13,493 nucleotides of DNA from Symbiodinium natans (lineage: Eukaryota > Sar > Dinophyceae > Suessiales > Symbiodiniaceae). The DNA lies in NCBI GenBank assembly GCA_905221605.1, contig CAJNDS010001592.1:1-13493 (forward strand), written 5' to 3'. How positions within the stretch are numbered: position 1 is the stretch's first letter; each line of letters starts with the position of its first letter. This document shows, piece by piece, positions 1 to 8,085 of this stretch. A program made the translations under genes and the position numbers. Below the pieces are notes generated by a model that did not search any database, was not told where the DNA came from, and saw only the letters and a list, made by a program, of their open reading frames with translations.

Positions 1-439
1 CCCTAACCCCTAAACCCTAAACCCTAAACCCTAAACCCTAAACCCTAAACCCTAAACCCTAAACCCTAAACCCTAAACCCTAAACCCTAAACCCTAAACC
101 CTAAACCGAAACCCGAAACCCTAAACCCTAAACCCTAAACCCTAAACCCTAAACCCTAAACCCTAAACCCCTAGACCTTCAACCCTAACCCTAAACCCTA
201 AACCCCTAAAACTAAACCCTAAACCCTAAACCCTAAACCCCTAAACCCTAAACCCTACACCCTAAACCCTAAACCCTAAACCCTAACCCTCACCCTAAAC
301 CCTAACCCTAAACCCTAAACCCTAAACCCTAAACCCTAAACCCTAAACCCTAAACCCTAAACCCTAAACCCTAAACCCTAAACCCTAAACCCTAAACCCT
401 AAACCCTAAACCCTAAACCCTAAACCCTAAACCCTAAAC
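1..439 (+). repeat. Terminal telomere tract, (CCCTAAA)n
   Basis: About 62 tandem heptamers of CCCTAAA, the complement of TTTAGGG. The C-rich strand reads 5' to 3' from the first base, as expected at the left end of a chromosome. The inner part (about 300-438) is almost perfect. The outer 300 bases hold many variants: CCCGAAA-like units at 106-119, a scrambled stretch at 168-190 and short or long units near 205-215, 251-257 and 281-297. The tract ends with AAACTCAGG at the element boundary, exactly as the internal tract does at 8867. Function by family knowledge: template-synthesised end protection by telomerase. The true physical end cannot be seen from the sequence. Confidence 0.97.
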
Positions 440-447
440 TCAGGCGT

Positions 448-483
448 GGCTGGTGGGGGAGCTTCGCTCCTTTCCCACCAGCC
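448..483 (+). other. Strong hairpin at telomere boundary, copy 1
   Basis: The outer stem is GGCTGGTGGG paired with CCCACCAGCC (10 bp, perfect). The inner stem is GGAGC paired with GCTCC (5 bp) around a TTC loop. A TTT bulge on the 3' side separates the two stems. It lies 9 bp from the last telomere repeat and is identical in copy 2. In single-stranded DNA or RNA this would be very stable. No poly-T tail follows that would suggest an RNA polymerase III terminator. Confidence 0.8.
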
Positions 484-594
484 GAGCCGCCCAAAGCAAG
501 TGGCTGCATGGGCATCGCACATACAATATGCCTATACAGCAGTTCAACTGTCTTACCAGAGAGCGTGCCGTGCCACCGCTAGGCAGTGGAGCGG

Positions 595-624
595 TGTCAG
601 TACTGACAATATATTATATATATA
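595..624. other. 14-bp palindrome plus AT-rich run, copy 1
   Basis: TGTCAGTACTGACA (595-608) is a perfect palindrome and is followed directly by an alternating A/T stretch to 624. It is identical in copy 2 at 9023-9052. Palindrome plus easily melted AT run suits a protein-binding site, promoter or replication-initiation site, but no specific factor is recognised. Confidence 0.6.
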
Positions 625-650
625 CCCCAAAACCTGCCCGAAATCACGGT

Positions 651-870
651 TAAACTATAAAGATTTCTATAGTTTTGCGTCTAAACTATAAACGTTTATA
701 GTTTAGGCTCTATAGTTTTGGCTCTAAACTATAGACGTTTATAGTTTAGCGTCTATAGTTTAGGGCTTTATAGTTTAGGCTTTATAGTTTAGCGGCTAAA
801 CTATAAACGTCTATAGTTTAGGAGTCAGGCTTTATAGTTTAGCGCCGAAACTATAGACGTTTATAGTTTA
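651..870. repeat. Irregular dyad-module region, copy 1
   Basis: Closely packed CTAAACTATA and TATAGTTTAG modules in alternating orientation, with irregular spacers rather than the regular 50-bp period seen further in. A perfect 26-bp palindrome with an AACGTT centre occupies 681-706. No gene is visible. It appears to be an unhomogenised edge of the satellite family. Confidence 0.75.
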
Positions 871-1137
871 GGCTCTAGAGTTTGGGGCTCTATAGTTTAG
901 GGCAAAATCCAGAAATTGGAGGCAGCATTTCCGGCATCGATTTCTGTACTAAAAAATCGCATTTTGAAGCTCGGTCCAGGCCAATCCTGGGGGACCCCCC
1001 ACGGATGGTCCTAAACTATAAACGCTTCTATAGTTTAGGAGCCAACCTTTATAGTTTAGCGGCTAAACTATAAACGTTTATAGTTTAGGGGTCAAGCTTT
1101 ATAGTTTAGCGCCGAAACTATAAACGTTTATAGTTTA
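871..1137 (+). repeat. 267-bp composite repeat, unit 1 of copy 1
   Basis: The first of three units starting at 871, 1138 and 1405, a period of exactly 267 bp. Roughly 160 bp consist of the same dyad modules as the 50-bp satellite (CTAAACTATA and TATAGTTTAG). About 107 bp (roughly 904-1014) are unique to this family. The unique part has CGATTT/AAATCG arms at 938-959 and a GGGGG/CCCCC fold at 989-999. A 63-codon open frame runs through the unit, but it starts with TTG and recurs only because the DNA recurs. Confidence 0.9.
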
Positions 1138-1404
1138 GGCTCTAGAGTTTGGGGCTCTATAGTTTAGGGCAAAATCCAGAAATTGGAGGCAGCATTTCCG
1201 GCATCGATTTCTGTACTAAAAAATCGCATTTTGAAGCTCGGTCCAGGCCAATCCTGGGGGACCCCCCACGGATGGTCCTAAACTATAAACGCTTCTATAG
1301 TTTAGGAGCCAACCTTTATAGTTTAGCGGCTAAACTATAAACGTTTATAGTTTAGGGGTCAAGCTTTATAGTTTAGCGCCGAAACTATAAACGTTTATAG
1401 TTTA
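1138..1404 (+). repeat. 267-bp composite repeat, unit 2 of copy 1
   Basis: Repeats the preceding unit almost base for base, including its unique core and the perfect 26-bp palindrome (1063-1088 in unit 1, 1330-1355 here). This high identity points to recent tandem duplication or gene conversion. Confidence 0.9.
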
Positions 1405-1544
1405 GGCTCTAGAGTTTGGGGCTCTATAGTTTAGGGCAAAATCCAGAAATTGGAGGCAGCATTTCCGGCATCGATTTCTGTACTAAAAAATCGCATTTTG
1501 AAGCTCGGTCCAGGCCAATCCTGGGAGACCCCCCACGGATGGTC
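1405..1544 (+). repeat. 267-bp composite repeat, partial unit 3 of copy 1
   Basis: Carries the first part of the unit and the whole unique core, then runs directly into the 50-bp array at 1545. It has a diagnostic CTGGGAGACC variant where the first two units have CTGGGGGACC. The third unit of copy 2 (from 9832) has the same variant at the same place, so the three-unit block existed before the whole element was duplicated. Confidence 0.85.
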
Positions 1545-3100
1545 CTAAACTATAAACGTCTATAATTTGGGAGCCAACCTTTATAGTTTAGCGCCTAAAC
1601 TATAAACGTCTATAGTTTAGGAGCCCCTCTTTATAGTTTAGCGCCTAAACTATAAACGTCTATAGTTTAGGAGCCACTCTTTATAGTTTAGCGCCTAAAC
1701 TATAAACGTCTATAGTTTTGGAGCCACTCTTTATAGTTTAGCGCCTAAACTATAAACGTTTACAGTTTAGGAGCCCCTCTTTATAGTTTAGCGCCTAAAC
1801 TATAAACGTCTATAGTTTAGGAGCCACTCTTTATAGTTTAGTGCCTAACTATAAACGTCTATAGTTTAGGAGCCCCTCTTTATAGTTTAGCGCCTAAACT
1901 ATAAGCGTTTACAGTTTCGGAGCCTTCTTTATAGTTTAGCGCCTAAACTATAAACGTTTACAGTTTAGGAGCCCCCCTTTATAGTTTAGCGCCTAAACTA
2001 TAAACGTTTACTTTATAGTTTAGCGGAGCCCATTCTTTATAGTTTAGCGCCTAAACTATAAACGTCTATAGTTTCGGAGCCATTCTTTATAGTTTAGCGC
2101 CTAAACTATAAACGTCTATAGTTTCGGAGCCATTCTTTATAGTTTAGCGCCGAAACTATAAACGTCTATAGTTTAAGAGCCCCTCTTTATAGTTTAGCGC
2201 CTAAACTATAAACGTTTACAGTTTCGGAGCCATTCTTTATAGTTTAGCGCCTAAACTATAAACGTTTACAGTTTAGGAGGCCCCCTTTATAGTTTAGCGC
2301 CTAAACTATAAACGTTTACAGTTTAGGAGCCCCTCTTTATAGTTTAGCGCCTAAACTATAAACGTTTACAGTTTAGGAGCCCCCCTTTATAGTTTAGCGC
2401 CTAAACTATAAACGTTTACAGTTTAGGAGCCCCTCTTTATAGTTTAGCGCCTAAACTATGAACGTCTATAGTTTAGGAGCCACTCTTTAAAGTTTAGTGC
2501 CTAAACTATAAACGTCTATAGTTTAGGAGCCCCTCTTTATAGTTTAGCGCCTAAACTATAAACGTTTCCAGTTTCGGAGCCCCTCTTTATAGTTTAGCGC
2601 CTAAACTATAAACGTCTATAGTTTAGGAGCCACTCTTTATAGTTTAGCGCCTAAACTATAAACGTCTTTAATTTAGGAGCCCCTCTTTATAGTTTAGCGC
2701 CTAAACTATAAACGTTGACGGTTTCGGATTCCCTCTTTATAGTTTAGCGCCTAAACTATAAACGTCTATAGTTTCGGAGCCACTCTTTATAGTTTAGCGC
2801 CCAGACTATAAGCGTTTACAGTTTAGGAGCCCCTCTTTATAGTTTAGCGCCTAAACTATAAACGTTTACAGTTTAGGAGCCCCCCTTTATAGTTTAGCGC
2901 CTAAACTATAGATGTCTATAGTTTAAGAGCCACTCTTTATAGTTTAGCGCCTAAACTAGTAAGGTCCATAGGTCAGGAGCCAACCTGTATAGTTCAGCGC
3001 CTCAACTATAAACGTCTATAGTTTAGGAGCCAAGCTTGATAATTTAGCGCCTAAACTATAAACGTCTATAGTTTAGGAGCCGCTCTTATAGTTTAACGCC
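1545..3100. repeat. 50-bp dyad satellite, array A of copy 1
   Basis: About 31 monomers with a 50-bp period. Each holds TTTATAGTTTAG, a CGC spacer, then the exact reverse complement CTAAACTATAAA, followed by CG, a TCTATAGTTTAG or TTTACAGTTTAG arm and a GGAGCC-type linker. Two overlapping dyads therefore occur in every monomer. Monomers vary at fixed sites: TCTATAG versus TTTACAG, TTTAGG versus TTTCGG, and linkers CCCCTC, CACTC, CATTC or CCCCC. The end near 2950-3100 is degenerate (CTAGTAAGGTCCATAGG at 2955). No genes are present. Confidence 0.93.
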
Positions 3101-3515
3101 AACACTACAAACGTCTACAGTTTATAGGGGTCGCTTTCTATAGTTTGGCATAAACGGTACCCCCGCGGGCCTAAACTGTGAACGGTACCCCCACGCGGAT
3201 TTTCGGACATTGGCTAAACTATAAACGTCGAACATTTGGGGCCACTTTCTACAGTTGGGCACCTAAACTGTAAACGGTACCCCCCACGCGGATTTTCGGA
3301 CTTTGGTTAAACTATAAGCGTCTATAGTTCAGGGGCCGCTTTCTTTAGTGTGGCACCTAAACCTTGAATGGTACCCCCACACGGATTCTCGGACTTTTGC
3401 TAAACTATAAACGTTTATTGTTTTAGGGGTCACTTTCTATAGCTTGACACCTGACTGTAAACGTGCAAAACGGTACCCCCTACGCGGATTTTCGGATTTT
3501 GGCTACACTGTAAGC
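3101..3515. repeat. 93-bp type satellite, first block of copy 1
   Basis: About four units with the GGTACCCCC and CGGATTTTCGGA segments typical of the array at 5561-6930. It aligns with 5561-5976 at an offset of 2,460-2,461 bp. At about 3511-3516 the sequence jumps from TGTAAGCG straight back into 50-bp monomers, which marks a recombination junction. Confidence 0.88.
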
Positions 3516-5560
3516 GTATAAACGTCTATAGTTTAAGAGCCCCTCTTTATAGTTTAGCGCCTAAACTATAAACGTCTATAGTTTCGGAGCCATTCTTTAT
3601 AGTTTAGCGCCTAAACTATAAACTTTTACAGTTTAGGAGCCCCTCTTTATAGTTTAGCGCCTAAACTATAAACGTCTATAGTTTAGTAGCCACTCTTTAT
3701 AGTTTAGCGCCTAAACTATAAACGTCTATAGTTTAGGAGCCCCTCTTTATAGTTTAGCGCCTAAACTATAAACGTGTACAGTTTCGGAGCCCCTCTTTAT
3801 AGTTTAGCGCCTAAACTATAAACGTTTACAGTTTCGGAGCCCCTCTTTATAGTTTAGCGCCTAAACTATAAACATTTACAGTTTAGGAGCCCCCTTTTAT
3901 AGTTTAGCGCCTAAACTATAAACGTTTACAGTTTAGGAGCCCCTCTTTATAGTTTAGCGCCTAAACTATAAACATCTATAGTTTAGGAGCCACTCTTTAT
4001 AGTTTAGCGCCTAAACTATAAACGTCTATAGTTTCGGAGCCATTCTTTATAGTTTAGCGCCTAAACTATAAACGTCTATAGTTTCGGAGCCATTCTTTAT
4101 AGTTTGGCGCCTAAACTATAAACGTTTACAGTTTAGGAGCCCCCCTTGATAGTTTAGCGCCTAAACAATAAACGTCTATAGTTTCGGAGCCATTCTTTAT
4201 AGTTTAGCGCCTAAACTATAAACGTCTATAGTTTAGGAGCCCCTCTTTATAGTTTAGCGCCTAAACTATAAACGTTTACAGTTTCGGAGCCATTCTTTAT
4301 AGTTTAGCGCCTAAACTATAAACGTTTACAGTTTAGGAGCCCCTCTTTATAGTTTAGCGCCTAAACTATAAACGTCTTTAATTTAGGAGCCACTCTTTAT
4401 AGTTTAGCGCCTAAACTATAAATGTTCACAGTTTAGGAGCCCCCCTTTATAGTTTAGCGCCTAAACTATAAACGTTTACAGTTTCGGAGCCCCTCTTTAT
4501 AGTTTAGCGCCTAAACTATAAAAGTCTATAGTTTCGGAGCCACTCTTTATAGTTTAGCGCCTAGACTATAAGCGTTTACAGTTTAGGAGCCCCTCTTTAT
4601 AGTTTAGCGCCTAAACTATAAACGTTTACAGTTTAGGAGCCCCCCTTTAGAGTTTAGCGCCTAAACTATAGACGTCTATAGTTTAAGAGCCCCTCTTTAT
4701 AGTTTAGCGCCTAAACTATAAACGTCGATAATTTAGGAGCCCCTCTTTATAGTTTAGCGCCTAAACTATAAACATCTATAGTTTAGGAGCCATTCTTTAT
4801 AGTTTAGCGCCTAAACTATAAACGTTTACAGTTTAGGAGCCCCTCTTTATAGTTTAGCGCCTAAACCATAAACGTCTATAGTTTCGGAGCCATTCTTTAT
4901 AGTTTAGCGCCTAAACTATAAACGTCTAAAAGTGTCGGAGCCATCTTTGTAGTTTAGCGCCTACACTATAAACGTTTACAGTTTAGGAGCCCCTCTTTAT
5001 AGTTTAGCGCCTAAACTATAAACATCTATAGTTTAGGAGCCACTCTTTATAGTTTAGCGCCTAAACTATAAACGTCTATAGTTTAGGAGCCACTCTTTAT
5101 AGTTTAGCGCCTAAACTATAAACGTCTTTAATTTAGGAGCCCTTCTTTATAGTTTAGCGCCTAAACTATAAACGTTTACAGTTTCGGAGCCCCTCTTTAT
5201 AGTTTAGCGCCTAAACTATAAACGTCTATAGTTTCGGAGCCACTCTTTATAGTTTAGCGCCTAGACTATAAGCGTTTACAGTTTAGGAGCCCCTCTTTAT
5301 AGTTTAGCGCCTAAACTATAAACGTTTACAGTTTAGGAGCCCCCCTTTATAGTTTAGCGCCTAAACTTTAGACGTCTATAGTTTAAGAGCCACTCCTTAT
5401 AGTTTAGCGCCTAAACTAGTAAGGTCCATAGGTCAGGAGCCAACCTGTATAGTTCAGCGCCTCAACTATAAACGTCTATAGTTTAGGAGCCAAGCTTGAT
5501 AGTTTAGCGCCTAAACTATAAACGTCTATAGTTTAGGAGCCACTCTTTATAGTTTAACGC
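3516..5560. repeat. 50-bp dyad satellite, array B of copy 1
   Basis: About 41 more 50-bp monomers of the same family as array A. The array shows higher-order structure: a rare CTAGACTATAAGCG monomer, followed by TTTACAG monomers, recurs at 4561 and 5261 (700 bp, 14 monomers), at 2801 as CCAGACTATAAGCG, and again in copy 2 at 11240. Near 4921-4970 one monomer is damaged. The last 450 bp mirror the end of array A, including the rare CTAGTAAGGTCC monomer at 5415. Confidence 0.93.
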
Positions 5561-6930
5561 CAACACTACAAACGTCTACAGTTTATAGGGGTCGCTTTCT
5601 ATAGTTTGGCATAAACGGTACCCCCGCGGGCCTAAACTGTGCACGGTACCCCCACGCGGATTTTCGGACATTGGCTAAACTATAAACGTCGAACATTTGG
5701 GGCCACTTTCTACAGTTTGGCACCTAAACTGTAAACGGTACCCCCCACGCGGATTTTCGGACTTTGGTTAAACTATAAGCGTCTATAGTTCAGGGGCCGC
5801 TTTCTTTAGTGTGTCACCTAAACCGTGAATGGTACCCCCACACGGATTCTCGGACTTTGGCTAAACTATAAACGTCTATTGCTTTAGGGGTCACTTTCTA
5901 TAGCTTGACACCTGACTGTAAACGTGCAAAACGGTACCCCCTACGCGGATTTTCGGACTTTGGCTACACTGTAAGCGTCTATAGTTTAGGGGCCACTGTC
6001 TATAGTTTGGCACCTGAACTGTAAACGGTACCCTCGCGCGGATTTTCGGATGTTGGCCTAGACTGTAAACGGTACCCCCACGCGGATTTTCGGCCTTTGG
6101 CTGAACTATAAACGTCGACAGTTTTTGGGGCCACCTTCGACAGTTTGGCACCTAAACTGTAAACGGTACCCCCACGTGGATTTTCGGACTTTGGCTAAAC
6201 TATAAACGTCTTTAGTTTAGGGGCCACTTTCTATAGTTTGGCACCTAAACTGCAAGCGGTGCCCCCACGCGGATTTTCGGACTTTGGCTAAGCTATAAAC
6301 ACCTATAGTTTTAGGGGTCACTTTCTATAGTTTGGCGCCTGAACTGTAAATTGTAACCTCACGTGGATTTTCGGACTTTTGCGAACCTATAAACGTCTAT
6401 AGTTTAGGGGCACTTTCAAACTGTAAGCGGTACCCCCGCGCGGATCTTCGGACTTTGGCTAAACTATAAACGTTTATAGCTTAGGGGCGACTTTCTATTG
6501 TTCGGCACTTACACTATAAATGGTACCCCTTTCGACTGTGGCTACACTATAAACGTTGAAAGTTTGGGGCCACTTTCTATAGTTTGGCACCTAAACTGTA
6601 AACGTTACCCCCACACGGGTTTTCGGACTTTGGCTAAACTATAAACGTCAAAAGTTCGGGGGCCACTTTCTATAGTTCGGCACCTAAACTATATATGGTA
6701 CCCCCACGCGGATTTTCGGACTTTGGCTAAACTATAAACGTTGAAAGTTTGGGGCCAATTTCTACAGTTTGGCGCCTAAACTGCAAACGCTACCCCCACG
6801 CGGATTTTCGGACTTTGTTTAAACTATAAGCGTCTATAATTTAGGGGCCACTTTCTATAGTTTGGCACTTGAACTGTAAACGGTACCCCACGCGGATTTT
6901 CGGACTTTGGCTAAGCCATGCTAAGTCATA
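5561..6930. repeat. 93-bp satellite, main array of copy 1
   Basis: About 15 units with a period near 93 bp (for example 6171 to 6264). Each unit contains a complete 50-bp satellite monomer in diverged form, with TATAGTTTGGCAC in place of TATAGTTTAGCGC. A 43-bp segment follows that begins CTAAACTGTAAACGG and includes GTACCCCC and CGCGGATTTTCGG. Units are more diverged than the 50-bp monomers; one near 6527 has lost most of the insert. No gene is seen. Confidence 0.88.
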
Positions 6931-7119
6931 AACAAGGTGGAGGCAACGCGCAAGGAAGGTGGAAGCAAGCGGAAACAAGGTGGAAGCAAGGTGGAGGCAA
7001 GGTGGCAGCAAGATGGAAGCAAGGTTGAAGAACGGTAGAAGCAAGGTGGAAGCAAGGTGGAAGCAAAGTGCAAGCAACGTGGAAGCGAGCTGGAAGCAAG
7101 GTGGAAGCAGGGTGGAATC
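6931..7119 (+). repeat. 11-bp minisatellite, copy 1
   Basis: About 17 variants of AAGGTGGAAGC. The + strand is strongly purine-rich. Since 11 is not a multiple of 3, all three frames of each strand show an 11-residue periodic peptide; the open frames here are a by-product of that. Copy 2 has one unit fewer (12111-12288): the alignment offset drops from 5,180 to 5,169 across the array. Confidence 0.92.
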
Positions 7120-8020
7120 ACTAGCTACGGTCAGCCGCCGCCGATGTTTTTCCCCCCGGGCGCAAAACCTCCAATCAATGAACGGTTTTCCCCCGGGACG
7201 CAAAACCTCCGGTCTTTCCATGCTCGCAAAACCTCCAATCGACACAGAAATGCTTCGCGGATCTACAGGAGGCGTAAAGCCTCCAATCAATTCAAAGATG
7301 GTTTTCCCTCGGGCGCAAAACCTCCAATCAATGCAACGGTCTTTCCCCCGGGCGCAAAACCTCCGGTGGGCCCAAATGGCTTCGCGATTCATATGTTGAT
7401 AGAGCACGAGAACGGTGCTCAAAAGCTACATCCAACTAGTGATGTCTTTCCCCCGACAGCACCTCGGATCTGTATCCTGATGTAGCACAACTACCGGGCT
7501 TAATACCTGCCTTTGGTGTCGTGCCAGGACGGTGCTTAAACGCTGCCTTTCCCCCGCCGATGTTTTTCTCCCGGGCGCAAAACCTCCAATCAACGCAACG
7601 GTCTTTCCCCCAGGCATGAAACCTCCCTGCTGGCACAATCAACGCAACGGTCTTTCTCCCGGGCATAAGACCTCCCTGCTGGCAAAACCTCCGGTCGACC
7701 CAAAAAAATGCTTCGCGGATGTACACGCTGATAGAGCACAAGCACGGTGCTCAAAAGCTACGTCTAACAAGCCACGTCCTCCTCCCGACAGCAGAACCTC
7801 CAATCAACTCGCGGTCGACCCACCTGTGGATTGACATAACACAAGTACCGGGTTCGAAAGCTACGGTCAACCACCGACGTCTTCCCCCGGGCAGAAACCT
7901 CCGTTCGACCCAAACATGCTCTTCGGTTTTCTTTGTGATCTGAGCACCAGTACAGTGCTTAACAGCTACGGTCAACCATCGGTCTCTTTCCCCCGGGTGC
8001 AAAACCTCCGGTTGACCCCC
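7120..8020. repeat. GC-rich interspersed repeat family, copy 1
   Basis: About 13 copies of a core GCAAAACCTCC, many preceded by CCCCCGGG and followed by AATCAA or GGTCGACCC. A second component, GAGCAC-spacer-GTGCTC followed by AAAAGCTACGG, is clear at 7402-7420 and 7734-7752, with weaker forms near 7485, 7522, 7838 and 7942. Together they suggest a degenerate monomer of roughly 100-150 bp. A 49-bp tandem duplication (starts 7621 and 7670) is absent from copy 2. Reverse-strand open frames of up to 193 codons cross it. They use TTG starts, translate the repeat into a recurring FCARGK-like peptide and change length between copies, so I do not call a gene. Confidence 0.8.
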
Positions 8021-8085
8021 CCTGCAAGACTAGCAGGCTGCAAGAGGACTAAGATCGTGGTGGAACAAACAAGCAACTTTGACTA

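Larger units (their letters stand above)
440..650 (+). other. Element leader domain, copy 1 (unique, dyad-rich)
   Basis: About 210 bp of non-satellite sequence next to the telomere. It matches 8868-9078 without a mismatch; the first difference between copies comes only at 706 (G) versus 9134 (T). It is packed with dyads: a strong hairpin at 448-483, GGCAT/ATGCC arms around 510-532, CAGTT/AACTG at 540-550, CACCGCT/AGCGGTG arms at 574-596, a 14-bp palindrome at 595-608 and an alternating AT run at 608-624. The short open frames here start with GTG and look fortuitous. It could be a structured RNA, a promoter or a protein-binding or replication site; the sequence alone does not decide. Confidence 0.75.

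Noticed and set aside
500-600. tRNA or small structured RNA gene (CAGTTCAACTG resembles a T-arm)
   Set aside because: No acceptor stem or D-arm and anticodon-arm spacing can be drawn around it, and no RNA polymerase III terminator follows; it is better described as one of several short dyads.
446-691. 81- and 66-codon frames in the leader, also in copy 2 at 8874-9119 and 8881-9081
   Set aside because: They start with GTG, overlap one another in different frames, run through the hairpin and end in satellite sequence. Identity between copies reflects identical DNA, not coding constraint.
882-1340. 63-codon open frames repeated at 882-1073, 1149-1340 and 9310-9501
   Set aside because: They recur only because the 267-bp repeat recurs. 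They start with TTG, have no recognisable domain and end in satellite modules.
1545-5560. CRISPR array
   Set aside because: Monomers repeat across their entire 50 bp with no unique spacers, the motif is a head-to-head dyad, and the telomere context is eukaryotic.
6841-7422. 193-codon reverse-strand open frame over the 11-bp and GC-rich repeats (161 codons at 12106-12591 in copy 2)
   Set aside because: It begins with TTG, translates DNA repeats into periodic peptides (LASTLLPPCFH-like and FCARGK-like) and its C-terminal half changes frame in copy 2 after loss of one 11-bp unit. Forward frames over the same DNA are equally open, as expected for repeats whose period is not a multiple of 3.
7436-7943. 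Overlapping frames of 70-101 codons on both strands in the GC-rich repeats
   Set aside because: Non-ATG starts, repeat-derived peptides and different lengths and frames in copy 2 because of the 49-bp duplication and other indels.
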